A stretch of 22,895 nucleotides of DNA. Source: Pseudomonadota bacterium. Lineage in GTDB: Bacteria; Pseudomonadota; Alphaproteobacteria; Rhizobiales; Devosiaceae. The notes beneath the pieces were generated by a model. It did no database searches. It worked only from the letters and a program-made list of their open reading frames with translations, and was not told the DNA's origin. Each line of letters opens with the position of its first letter. Position 1 is the first letter of the stretch. Location of the stretch: assembly GCA_023393475.1 (NCBI GenBank), contig JAEWLC010000065.1, positions 1 to 22,895 on the forward strand, written 5' to 3'. Both the position numbers and the translations under genes were made by a program. Of this stretch, positions 7,099 through 15,894 are shown piece after piece.

Positions 7099-7130
7099 CG
7101 AGGCTATTTGCCTCGCCCACGGGTGGCGAG
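7099..7130 (-). promoter_or_regulatory. Mutually exclusive hairpins in the homocysteine methyltransferase leader
   Basis: Read on the minus strand, CTCGCC (7130-7125), GGCGAGGC (7117-7110) and GCCTCG (7104-7099) occur in order. The middle segment can pair with either flank, six perfect base pairs each way, but not with both. The downstream hairpin is followed by TTTG only. The layout resembles a switch leader, but it could equally be operator DNA. It lies 38-70 bases before the ATG. Confidence 0.35.
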
Positions 7131-7274
7131 ACATATGACGACTTTACCTCTCCGGCGATAGCGGGGGCATGGTCAAGTTTGGTGTCTCCGTGAATTGGTC
7201 AGCAGCCAGAATGGTTTAACGCGGGACTGCCGCTTGGGGCGGCAAGTCGCGACGGGCGTGAAGGCCCGGAAACC

Positions 7275-7289
7275 GTACTGGAGGTACTG
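7275..7289 (+). promoter_or_regulatory. Candidate operator upstream of the TetR gene
   Basis: GTACTG-GAG-GTACTG is a perfect direct repeat, 21 bases before the TetR gene start and just before its GAGAGGG ribosome-binding site. Each unit contains the palindrome GTAC. TetR proteins commonly repress their own gene, so an autoregulatory site here is plausible but unproven. Confidence 0.35.
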
Positions 7290-7310
7290 TAAACCGAGAG
7301 GGACTGCCCG

Positions 7311-7955
7311 ATGCGCAAAGGCAATGCGACGCGTGAGAGAATCCTGGAGATCGCCGAGGCGGCGGTGCTCGCCAAGGGGTTCGGCGCAACGTCGATCGAA
7401 GAGCTGATTGCCGAAGCCGGCATCACCAAATCCGGCTTCTTCTACCACTTCAAGGACAAGAACGAGCTGGCGGGCGGCTTGCTCGACCGCCACGGCGAGC
7501 ATCTCGACAAGCTGCTAGCCGATGTGTTCGGCCGCGCGGGGGAACTGAGCGACGATCCGCTCCAGTACCTCCTGGTCGGGCTGACGCTGTTTGCGGAGCA
7601 CATGGCCGAGATGCCGGGAGGGCATCCGGGGTGCCTCGTCGCCACGATGAGCTACCAGGACCGGCTGTTCGACCGCGCGTTCCGGGCGCGGATCACCACG
7701 ATGGTGCTGGCCTGGAACAACTTCTTCAAGGAAAAGCTCGACGACATCGTTGCCGTCTATCCGCCGCGCGAACCGGTGGATACCGGCCGGCTCGCCCGCA
7801 TGATCGCCTGCTCGATCGACGGCGGCATCATCATGGGCAAGACACTGGCCGATCCGACCGTGCTGCCCGAACAGATGCTGATGGCCCGCAACCACGTGAA
7901 GATGATCTTCCAGCCGGTGGCGGTGCATGCCGTGCGCGAGGTGGCGGCGGCGTGA
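7311..7955 (+). CDS. TetR/AcrR family transcriptional regulator
   Basis: A 214-residue regulator of ordinary TetR length. Residues about 5-55 form the DNA-binding domain: RERILEIAEAAVLAKGF, then the helix-turn-helix SIEELIAEAGITKSGFFYHF and KDKNELAGGLL. The all-helical C-terminal part should hold the ligand pocket and dimer face; its ligand cannot be inferred. It is preceded by GAGAGGG and starts at ATG. It is divergent from the homocysteine methyltransferase gene and convergent with the flavin oxidoreductase gene, 15 bases away, so either or neither could be a target. Confidence 0.93.
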   Translation: MRKGNATRERILEIAEAAVLAKGFGATSIEELIAEAGITKSGFFYHFKDKNELAGGLLDRHGEHLDKLLADVFGRAGELSDDPLQYLLVGLTLFAEHMAEMPGGHPGCLVATMSYQDRLFDRAFRARITTMVLAWNNFFKEKLDDIVAVYPPREPVDTGRLARMIACSIDGGIIMGKTLADPTVLPEQMLMARNHVKMIFQPVAVHAVREVAAA

Positions 7956-7970
7956 GCTAGACCGTCTATC

Positions 7971-8972
7971 TCAGTTCACACCCAGCCCGAACGCCTCGGC
8001 CAGCAGCCTGAACGAGCGAAGGCGCGTGTCGTAGTCCCACGCGGTCGTCGTGATCATCACCTCGTCGGCGCCTGACTCAGCGACCTTTTTCTCGATCTCC
8101 GCCTTCACCGTAGCGGGCGAGCCGGTGATCCAGAGCGGGCGGTGCTGCTCGATGATGCGGGATTCCTGCGGCGTGTAGGCATGTGCGGCCGCTTCCTCGG
8201 GCGGTACGAGTTTCCTGACCTGGCCGGAATGGAACAGGGCCCAGCTCAACTCCTGCGAGCCGGACAGGAACCGGGCTTCCTCGTCCGTCGGCGCGACGAG
8301 GGCCGAAAGCGCGATGATGGCATGCGGCCTCGGGAAGGCCTCGGTCGGCGTGAAGGCGGCGCGATAGGCCTCGAAGGCGGGCGCTGCCGGGGTCTGGCTG
8401 AAATGGGCGGCAAAGGCGTAGCCGACGCCGAGCTGTCCGGCGGCCTGGGCGCTGGCGCCGGACGAGCCGAGCAGCCAGATCGGCGGCAGCGATACGTTCT
8501 CGGGCACGACGCGCACCGGGTAGAAGGGGTGGTCGGGGGCGAAATTGCCTTCCTCGAAGGCAAGGGCTTCGGCCAGTTCCTGGGCAAAATACTCGCCGCC
8601 GACCGAGCGCAGGGCCGAGAGCGTGCGGCCATCGGAGCCGCCGGCCCGGCCGATGCCGAGGTCGATGCGGCCGGGGTTCAGCCCGTTGAGCGTGCGGTAG
8701 GTCTCGACCACGCGCAGCGGCACATGGTTGGGCAGCATGACGCCGCCGGAGCCGACGCGTATCCGCCTGGTGTTGGCGGCGCTGGTGGCGATCAGCACTT
8801 CGGGCGAGGACGAGGCGATCGAGGGCATGCCGTGGTGCTCGGCATACCAGACGCGGGTGAAGCCGAGCTCGTCGCCGAGCTGCGCCAGCCGCACGATCTC
8901 GCGTAAAGCATCGGATGAGGATGTGCCCTCGGAAACGGGGGCGAGGTCGAGAATGGAGAGGGGGAGGGTCAT
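7971..8972 (-). CDS. LLM class flavin-dependent oxidoreductase (YhbW/MsnO8-like)
   Basis: A 333-residue luciferase-like monooxygenase-fold protein. The N-terminal LSILDLAPVSEGTSSSDALR and the following RVWYAEHHGMPSIASSSPEV are typical of the subfamily whose bacterial members are often called alkanal-monooxygenase-like. GGVMLPNHVPLRVVE and DLGIGRAGGSDGRT fit the flavin/phosphate region of the barrel. The protein probably uses reduced FMN supplied by a separate reductase, which is not in this window. No substrate can be assigned. Confidence 0.92.
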   Translation of the reverse strand: MTLPLSILDLAPVSEGTSSSDALREIVRLAQLGDELGFTRVWYAEHHGMPSIASSSPEVLIATSAANTRRIRVGSGGVMLPNHVPLRVVETYRTLNGLNPGRIDLGIGRAGGSDGRTLSALRSVGGEYFAQELAEALAFEEGNFAPDHPFYPVRVVPENVSLPPIWLLGSSGASAQAAGQLGVGYAFAAHFSQTPAAPAFEAYRAAFTPTEAFPRPHAIIALSALVAPTDEEARFLSGSQELSWALFHSGQVRKLVPPEEAAAHAYTPQESRIIEQHRPLWITGSPATVKAEIEKKVAESGADEVMITTTAWDYDTRLRSFRLLAEAFGLGVN

Positions 8973-9017
8973 GCGCCCTTATATCGGTGTTTGCCGATGA
9001 AAGGGAAGGGCGGCGGA

Positions 9018-10829
<1,812 letters not shown>

Positions 10830-10885
10830 GTCGATCGTCCGGACGCTGCACGCAGCCATCCGGTCCCGGAAAAGAGCAAATCTGG

Positions 10886-10906
10886 AAGAAAGCCGGAAAA
10901 TCCGGC
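10886..10906 (-). terminator. Intrinsic terminator hairpin in the ABC exporter leader
   Basis: On the minus strand GCCGGA and TCCGGC form a perfect 6-bp stem around TTT, followed at once by TTTCTT. It lies 26 bases before the first possible ATG of the exporter and after a small ORF, so it would stop transcription before the gene is reached unless it is prevented from forming. Confidence 0.55.
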
Positions 10907-10917
10907 GGCTAGCGTGT

Positions 10918-10936
10918 GGTCCTCACGGGGAGGACC
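10918..10936 (-). promoter_or_regulatory. Leader hairpin upstream of the ABC exporter terminator
   Basis: GGTCCTC and GAGGACC form a perfect 7-bp stem with a five-base loop, between the leader ORF stop and the terminator hairpin. Its CCTCCC strand is complementary to the GGGAGG Shine-Dalgarno of the leader ORF, so an alternative pairing is possible. Confidence 0.45.
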
Positions 10937-10945
10937 GCGGGCAAC

Positions 10946-10999
10946 CTAACGGTGACAACCGGAGGTGAACCCTGCGAGGTGAGGTCGGAATGCTGTCAT
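10946..10999 (-). CDS. Candidate 17-residue leader peptide of the ABC exporter
   Basis: ATG to TAG encodes MTAFRPHLAGFTSGCHR. AGGGAGG is placed six bases before the ATG, a better ribosome-binding site than that of the exporter itself. The stop is followed within 9 bases by a stable hairpin and then by a U-tailed terminator hairpin before the exporter gene. The ORF carries TTCACCTCC, which is like the 3' end of 16S rRNA and can pair with the ORF's own Shine-Dalgarno. I know no family for the peptide. Known precedent for this arrangement includes bmrB upstream of the bmrCD ABC exporter of Bacillus subtilis, where ribosome stalling on the leader allows read-through. Whether that applies here is inference. 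Confidence 0.5.
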   Translation of the reverse strand: MTAFRPHLAGFTSGCHR

Positions 11000-11117
11000 A
11001 TCGCGCCTCCCTGTGGCCGGCCGAAGATCGCCACTCATAAAGCGGATTTGCCGACGCGGCAAGCGCGGAGGGTCGGCGAGGCGATGCGGCGCTGCCGGGA
11101 GTGGCGCCGCTGGGAGT

Positions 11118-11146
11118 GGAGCGCGGGAACGCGCGCCTCCCGCTCC
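11118..11146 (-). terminator. Hairpin after the 32-residue membrane protein gene
   Basis: Starting at the last base of the TAG of the small membrane protein gene, GGAGCG pairs with CGCTCC, with a further inner GGGA/TCCC pairing and a short bulge. No U run follows, so it may be a transcript-protecting or Rho-assisted end rather than a strong intrinsic terminator. Confidence 0.4.
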
Positions 11147-11244
11147 TAGACGGCCAGCGCGATTGCCGCCGGCACGAGGATGATCGCGGCGATCAGCGCG
11201 ATGGCCGGAAAATCGATGAACTTTGCCTTGTCCTTGAGCGACAT
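11146..11244 (-). CDS. 32-residue single-helix membrane protein, stress-promoter driven
   Basis: ATG to TAG encodes a polar head, MSLKDKAKFIDF, followed by an unbroken hydrophobic segment from Pro13 to the C-terminal Val32, rich in Ala and Ile and long enough for one transmembrane helix. The start is supported by AAAGGAAAAG ending 5 bases upstream. A GGAAC-N17-CGTT motif lies 24-49 bases before the ATG, matching the EcfG promoter consensus. The longer upstream in-frame extension is proline/arginine-rich and looks non-coding. I do not recognise a family. Small hydrophobic proteins in the general stress regulon are known in alphaproteobacteria, and I infer a membrane stress role only from this promoter. 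Confidence 0.65.
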   Translation of the reverse strand: MSLKDKAKFIDFPAIALIAAIILVPAAIALAV

Positions 11245-11267
11245 GGGACTTTTCCTTTCGCACAGAC

Positions 11268-11293
11268 AACGCCGGGCGGATGGGAGCTGTTCC
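11268..11293 (-). promoter_or_regulatory. EcfG (general stress response) promoter
   Basis: On the minus strand GGAAC (11293-11289) is separated by exactly 17 bases from CGTT (11271-11268), and the ATG of a 32-codon ORF follows 23 bases later. This matches the alphaproteobacterial EcfG sigma-factor consensus, GGAAC-N16/17-CGTT. I saw no second motif with correct spacing in the window. The remaining DNA between here and 11520, about 225 bases, shows only GC-rich imperfect palindromes and no convincing gene. Confidence 0.75.
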
Positions 11294-11524
11294 CTCGGGG
11301 GTAGCGCAAGGATTGGGCGGTCAGCGGCCGATCGCTGCCTGTTGGGCAGACAGGGCCGGATGCAGCCTGGCGGGGCCGCGTCCGGGCCCGGGGAGCCGGG
11401 CATCGGTCCGTTGACCGGGGTGTGCAGCCCACGCGGTTTGCGAGTGGGAAGCCTCTGTGGCGGGCCAAGAGGTACGCGAGCTGCACGCCGCGGTCAGCGG
11501 CAATCACTTGAAGTCGCGGTCAGC

Positions 11525-11606
11525 GAGGATCGGAGGACCGGGCCGAAGTCCGATCCTCCAGGAGCAGCGCGGACAAGGGGGAGGAGGTCCCTGTCCGCGC
11601 TCCGGG
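11525..11606 (-). terminator. Tandem hairpins downstream of amtB
   Basis: Two strong stems follow the amtB stop. The nearer one pairs AGCGCGGACA (11566-11575) with TGTCCGCGCT (11592-11601), with inner AGGG/CCCT pairing after a bulged A. The farther one is a perfect 10-bp GAGGATCGGA (11525-11534) with TCCGATCCTC (11549-11558). Neither has a clear U run. Together they probably end or protect the glnK-amtB transcript. Confidence 0.6.
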
Positions 11607-12956
11607 TCAGTTGTAGGCGCGCTCGCCGTGGCTCGACAGGTCGAGGCCATCGCTCTCGGCCGACTCGGCGACGCGGACGCCACCGAACACTGCCTTGACG
11701 ATCAGCATCGCGATGAAGGCCACGACTGCCGTCCAGACCACAGCCACGACCACGGCCAGCAGCTGGGTGCCGAACTGGGCCATCATGTCGTAGCCCTCGG
11801 CACCGTAGCCACCGAGGCTCGGAGCGGCGAGGATGCCGGTGCCCAGGGCGCCGACGATGCCGCCGATGCCGTGGATGCCGAACACGTCGAGGCTGTCGTC
11901 GTACTTCAGCAGCGGCTTCAGGGTGACGACGGCCCACAGGCAGATGAAACCGGCGACAGCGCCGAGGACGATGGCGCCGACGGTGCCGACGAAGCCGGCG
12001 GCCGGGGTGATGGCGACGAGGCCGGCGACGGCACCCGAGGCGAAGCCGAGCAGCGAGGCATGGCCGCGGGTGAACTTCTCACCGATGGCCCAGGCGACAG
12101 CCGCGGCGGCCGGAGCGGTGATGGTGTTCAGGAAGGCGACCGAAGCAGTGCCGTTGGCGGCCAGAGCCGAACCGGCGTTGAAGCCGAACCAGCCGACCCA
12201 CAGCAGGCAGGCGCCGATGAAGACGAACACCAGGTTGTGCGGCGGGATCGGTTCCTTGAGGAAGCCGGTGCGCGGCCCGAGGACGATGGCAGCGACCAGC
12301 GCGGCAACGCCCGAGTTGATGTGCACCACGGTGCCGCCGGCGAAGTCGAGGGCGCCCATGTTGAAGAACAGGCCCGGGCCAGCCCAGACCATGTGCGCGA
12401 TCGGCAGGTAGGAGAAGGTGAACCAGATGGCGAGGAACAGCATCACGGCGCCGAACTTCATGCGCTCGGCGATACCGCCGACGATGAGAGTGGAGGTGAT
12501 GCAGGCGAAGGTCAGCTGGAAGCAGATGAAGACGATTTCCGGGATCGTGCCGCTGACCGAATCGGGGCCGACGCCGCCAAGCAGGAACTTGGAGAAATCG
12601 CCGATGAAGGCCGAGAGGCCGCCCTCGGTGCCGCCGAAGGCGAGCGAGTAGCCGTAGATCACCCACAGCAGGGCGACCATGCAGAAGCCGCCGAGCACCT
12701 GGCTCAGGACCGAAAGGATGTTCTTGGCGCGGACGAGGCCGCCGTAGAACAGGGCGAGGCCGGGGATCGTCATCAGGATGACGATGATGGTCGACACGAA
12801 CATCCAGGCGGTGTCGCCGGTGTCGATGGTGGGAACGACCTCGGCCACGACCTCAGCCGCCGGTGCGGCTGCGTCCTGCGCGAAGGCCGGCAGGGCGAGA
12901 GCCAGGCTGGCCAGCGCCGCAGCTCCCAGGACTTTTGACAACTTCAAGTCTGCCAT
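11607..12956 (-). CDS. amtB: Ammonium transporter
   Basis: A 449-residue Amt/Mep/Rh channel protein. A cleavable signal (MADLKLSKVLGAAALASLALA, ending near AFAQ) is followed by eleven hydrophobic segments. The paired pore histidines are His212 in VVHINSG and His362 in FGIHGIGG. The start at MADLKLSK is supported by GGAGA seven bases upstream. glnK ends 26 bases before it on the same strand, the standard glnK-amtB operon; the PII protein GlnK plugs the trimeric channel when nitrogen becomes abundant. Expression should follow nitrogen limitation through the sigma-54-type promoter before glnK. Confidence 0.97.
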   Translation of the reverse strand: MADLKLSKVLGAAALASLALALPAFAQDAAAPAAEVVAEVVPTIDTGDTAWMFVSTIIVILMTIPGLALFYGGLVRAKNILSVLSQVLGGFCMVALLWVIYGYSLAFGGTEGGLSAFIGDFSKFLLGGVGPDSVSGTIPEIVFICFQLTFACITSTLIVGGIAERMKFGAVMLFLAIWFTFSYLPIAHMVWAGPGLFFNMGALDFAGGTVVHINSGVAALVAAIVLGPRTGFLKEPIPPHNLVFVFIGACLLWVGWFGFNAGSALAANGTASVAFLNTITAPAAAAVAWAIGEKFTRGHASLLGFASGAVAGLVAITPAAGFVGTVGAIVLGAVAGFICLWAVVTLKPLLKYDDSLDVFGIHGIGGIVGALGTGILAAPSLGGYGAEGYDMMAQFGTQLLAVVVAVVWTAVVAFIAMLIVKAVFGGVRVAESAESDGLDLSSHGERAYN

Positions 12957-12982
12957 TGTTGATTCTCCAGAGGGATGCGGCA

Positions 12983-13321
12983 TCAGAGAGCCGACGCGCC
13001 GGTTTCGCCGGTGCGGATACGGGTGACGGCCAAGAGGTCGAGCACGAAGATCTTGCCGTCGCCGATGCGACCGGTCTGTGCGCTCTCGCGGATGGCCGAG
13101 ACGATGGCGTCGGACTGCGCGTCATCGACGGCAATCTCGATCTTCAGCTTGGGCAGGAAGTGAACCGCGTATTCGGTGCCGCGGTAGATTTCTGAGTGGC
13201 CCTTCTGACGGCCGTAGCCTTTGACTTCGGTCACGGTCATGCCGTGCACGTCGAGCGAGTTGAGGGCCTGACGGACCTCCTCCAGCCGCGACGGTTTGAT
13301 GATTGCAATCACCAGCTTCAT
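12983..13321 (-). CDS. glnK: Nitrogen regulatory protein P-II
   Basis: A 112-residue PII protein, the exact usual length. It binds ATP/ADP and 2-oxoglutarate and is uridylylated on the T-loop; Tyr51 lies in EIYRGTEY as expected. The N-terminal MKLVIAIIKPSRLEEVR and the C-terminal GRIGDGKIFVLDL (B-loop/C-loop) are diagnostic. It is called GlnK rather than GlnB because amtB follows directly. The start is supported by AAAGGGG upstream; an in-frame extension of 18 codons is not PII-like. Confidence 0.96.
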   Translation of the reverse strand: MKLVIAIIKPSRLEEVRQALNSLDVHGMTVTEVKGYGRQKGHSEIYRGTEYAVHFLPKLKIEIAVDDAQSDAIVSAIRESAQTGRIGDGKIFVLDLLAVTRIRTGETGASAL

Positions 13322-13380
13322 GGATGCCCCTTTCGATCTGGGTCGATGCTTGTTGGAAGTGTCCAATCGGCACAAACAGA

Positions 13381-13398
13381 CTCAAGCTCCGTGCCAAA
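13381..13398 (-). promoter_or_regulatory. Sigma-54-type promoter of glnK-amtB
   Basis: On the minus strand TTGGCACGGAGCTTGAG matches YTGGCACG-N4-TTGC at all -24 positions and at TTG of the -12 element; the final C is A, so GC becomes GA. It lies about 60 bases before the glnK ATG. A palindromic GGTGCACC at 13470-13477, about 75 bases further upstream, contains NtrC-like half-sites but not with the standard spacing. The rest of the 294-base gap to the next gene shows a short GCATT/AATGC stem and nothing else I can support. Confidence 0.6.
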
Positions 13399-13615
13399 CT
13401 GCTGCCGCATTTTGCAATGCATTGAAATACAACGACAATTTGTGGATTGGTCGCTGCAGGGCTGGCGCAGGTGCACCCTTACCGCCGGGTTAACGCCTCA
13501 AAGCAGCACAAGAAATATGCATCTGCCCATATTGTGTGCATGTGCGTGCGACGGTGCGGCGCTGGACAGCGCGAGCGTGACGGGCCACATAGCGGAAGGC
13601 GCGGAGGAATGTCCC

Positions 13616-14833
13616 ATGGCCGGCACCCAGTATGACATCATGATCGTCGGCGGCGGCCCGGTGGGGCTGACGATGGCACTGGCGCTCAGCCGCTCGATGA
13701 AGGGACTGCGCGTCGCGCTCATCGACCGCCGGCCGTTCCTGCCGTCGAAGGATCAGCGCTCCTGGGCGCTGGCCGCCGGGGTCAGGCGCGTCTTTGCCGA
13801 GCTGGGTGTATGGGCCGGCATGGAAAGCGGCGCCGAGCCGGTCCGGCAGATGAAGATCACCGATTCCGGCACCGGCGACATCGCGCGGCCGCTGTTCCTC
13901 CATTTCGAAGGCGACGTGTCGCCGGGCGAGCCGTTCGCGCATCTCGTGCCGCACGGTCTGGTGACCGACCAGCTGTTGTCCGCGCTGGGGCCCGAGGTCG
14001 AGATCGTCGCGCCGGTGGAGATCACCGAGTTCGAAGCGGACGCCGCGTCGGCCCGGCTGACGCTCAGCGATGGCCGGGTGCTCAGCGCTTCGCTGGTGAT
14101 CGCCGCCGATGGGGCGCAGTCCTGGCTCCGCAATCGCGCCGGCATCGGCACAGTGAAGCACGACTATCACCAGACCGGGCTCGTCGCGACCATCGGGCAT
14201 GAGCTCGAGCATGAGGGGACGGCCTACGAGCATTTCCGGCCGGCCGGCCCGTTCGCCAGCCTGCCGCTGCCGGGCAGGCGCTCGTCGCTGGTGTGGGTGG
14301 AATCGCCCGAGCGCGCGGCGGTGCTGAAGACCTGGCCGCAGGGAGAGGTCGAGGCCGAAATCGAATCGGTGATGGGCTCGACGCTCGGAAAGGTGTCGCT
14401 TGAAGACCCGCTGCAGTCCTTCCCGCTGCGGCTGCAGATTGCCAAATCGTTCACGGCAAGGCGCCTCGCGCTGATCGGGGACGCGGCGCATGTCATCCAT
14501 CCGGTCGCCGGGCAGGGGCTCAATCTCGGGCTCAAGGATGTCGCGGCGCTGGCTGAGGTGGCAATCGAGGCGTTGCGGCTGGGGCAGGATCCGGGCGGCG
14601 ACGACGTGCTGGAGCGCTACCAGCACTGGCGCCGCTTCGACACCGCGCTGATGGTCGCCGTCACCGACGGCATGGTGCGGCTCTTTTCCAACGATATCGC
14701 CCCGGTCCGCGCCATCCGCGATTTCGGCATGGGTCTGGTCGAGCGCCTGCCGCCGGTGAAGGATTTCCTCATCGGCCGCGCCGCCGGGATAGACCGGAAC
14801 GGGCCGAAGCTGTTGCGCGGGCTGCCGATCTAG
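13616..14833 (+). CDS. UbiH/UbiF/VisC-type FAD-dependent hydroxylase
   Basis: A 405-residue flavoprotein monooxygenase. The dinucleotide fold IMIVGGGPVGLTMALALSR lies at the N-terminus, and the family signature GDAAHVIHPVAGQGLNLGLK lies near residue 290, where FAD and substrate meet. Members hydroxylate the ring of ubiquinone precursors at C5, C6 or C1; which position this enzyme uses cannot be told from motifs, so no gene symbol is given. The start is supported by GGAGGA seven bases upstream. A perfect 6-bp stem GCACGC/GCGTGC at 14837-14855 follows the stop. The product should work at the inner face of the membrane. Confidence 0.93.
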   Translation: MAGTQYDIMIVGGGPVGLTMALALSRSMKGLRVALIDRRPFLPSKDQRSWALAAGVRRVFAELGVWAGMESGAEPVRQMKITDSGTGDIARPLFLHFEGDVSPGEPFAHLVPHGLVTDQLLSALGPEVEIVAPVEITEFEADAASARLTLSDGRVLSASLVIAADGAQSWLRNRAGIGTVKHDYHQTGLVATIGHELEHEGTAYEHFRPAGPFASLPLPGRRSSLVWVESPERAAVLKTWPQGEVEAEIESVMGSTLGKVSLEDPLQSFPLRLQIAKSFTARRLALIGDAAHVIHPVAGQGLNLGLKDVAALAEVAIEALRLGQDPGGDDVLERYQHWRRFDTALMVAVTDGMVRLFSNDIAPVRAIRDFGMGLVERLPPVKDFLIGRAAGIDRNGPKLLRGLPI

Positions 14834-14915
14834 GGGGCACGCAGATCGAGCGTGCGCTCGGCCGGGTCTTGAGCGACAATGGTGGGACGACTTACCGACC
14901 GTAGAGGGCACTCCG

Positions 14916-15647
14916 GTGGGCAGATCCTTCGATGACGGCGTGCGGGATGGGGGACGTTCCGGTCATCCGCTCGAGAGTCCGCTCTGGCACGCCCTTGGCG
15001 GGTCAATGGCCCGGCACTGCCGAGCCGTTGGCGATGTCCGCTTCCTTGATCCCGATTTCGCGTTGGTCGCGGCCCTGGAACGCGTCACCCCGGAAAATCT
15101 AGCCGTCGTCGCTACCGGTACGCCCGTCGGCTCGGAGATGGTGGTCATTGCGCCCGAGCCGGCGGAGGACACCGGAGCGCTCGAACTGCTCAAGGTCGTG
15201 CCGCTGCAGCAGATGGTCGCCGACCAGCCTGCCATGGTCGCGCCTGCAGTCCCGGTCGTCGAACTGAGCCCTGCGGATCTCCCGCAAATGCTGGCCCTGG
15301 TCGACATCACCCGGCCCGGCCCACTCGGACCGCGCTCGTTCGAGCTGGGCGGGTTCCGTGGAATCTTCGTTGGCGAGAAGCTCGTGGCGCTGGCTGGCAC
15401 GAGGGTTCAGTTCGATGACTATGTGGAGGTCTCGACGGTCTGTACCCACCCCGACTATCGCGGCCGCGACTACGGCAAGTCGGTCGTATCGGCGGTAATG
15501 CAGGGGATACTCGAGGGTGGTCGGACACCCTTCCTCGGCGTCAATGCCGACAACCTGCCGGCTATCCGCCTCTACGAGCGCCTGGGGTTCGGCCGAACCC
15601 GGATGCTGCACATCAGCACCGTCAGGCGGAGGCCGCCGGCGGCGTAG
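14916..15647 (+). CDS. GNAT family N-acetyltransferase (FR47-like C-terminal domain)
   Basis: A 243-residue protein. The first ~115 residues form an N-terminal domain with VGSEMVVIAPEP. The C-terminal part carries the acetyltransferase fold: STVCTHPDYRGRDYGKSVV has the acetyl-CoA motif R-G-x-x-x-G at 182-187, and NADNLPAIRLYERLGFGRTR is the late motif. The start is a GTG with AGAGGG eight bases upstream. This two-domain layout is common in predicted acetyltransferases of unknown acceptor. It ends 10 bases from the convergent Trm112-like gene. Confidence 0.9.
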   Translation: MGRSFDDGVRDGGRSGHPLESPLWHALGGSMARHCRAVGDVRFLDPDFALVAALERVTPENLAVVATGTPVGSEMVVIAPEPAEDTGALELLKVVPLQQMVADQPAMVAPAVPVVELSPADLPQMLALVDITRPGPLGPRSFELGGFRGIFVGEKLVALAGTRVQFDDYVEVSTVCTHPDYRGRDYGKSVVSAVMQGILEGGRTPFLGVNADNLPAIRLYERLGFGRTRMLHISTVRRRPPAA

Positions 15648-15657
15648 CGCGGCACCC

Positions 15658-15894
15658 TCACACCCGGTGCTGGCCCATGTCGTCGGGGTCGATCTCGCGG
15701 GCTTCGTCGAGGCTCAGCATCGGCACGCCGTCGCGAATCGGGAAGGCGAGGTGGGCGGCGACCGAGATCAGCTCGGTCTTGTCGGCTGACAGCGTCAGGC
15801 GGGTCTTGGTCAGCGGGCAGACCAGCATTTCCAGCGTCCTCGCGTCGACGACGTGGCGCGGGTTGACCGCCGGGGGACGCGCCGCTTCGGTCAA
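15658..15894 (-). CDS. Trm112 family protein
   Basis: A 78-residue protein. The conserved block LEMLVCPLTKTRLTLS followed by LAFPIRDGVPMLSLDEARE is that of bacterial Trm112-like (YcaR-type) proteins. Eukaryotic Trm112 activates several methyltransferases; the bacterial role is less clear. Only one cysteine of the possible zinc site remains. Its ATG overlaps the TGA of the LON-domain gene by four bases (ATGA), so it is translated with it. It is the last gene of the thioredoxin - LON-domain - Trm112 operon. Confidence 0.92.
   Translation of the reverse strand: MTEAARPPAVNPRHVVDARTLEMLVCPLTKTRLTLSADKTELISVAAHLAFPIRDGVPMLSLDEAREIDPDDMGQHRV

Noticed and set aside
7062..7200. SAM-II or SAH riboswitch upstream of the homocysteine methyltransferase.
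   Set aside because: The conserved cores I know for these classes are not present; only generic alternative stems remain, reported as a weaker finding.
11457..12938. A 493-codon plus-strand open frame opposite amtB.
   Set aside because: It is low-complexity in Asp, Gly, Glu and His and mirrors the third-position bias of amtB; no ribosome-binding site or family feature is seen.
13470..13477. GGTGCACC as a complete NtrC site.
   Set aside because: The half-sites overlap in the wrong order and lack the usual spacing; it is kept only as a remark with the sigma-54 promoter.
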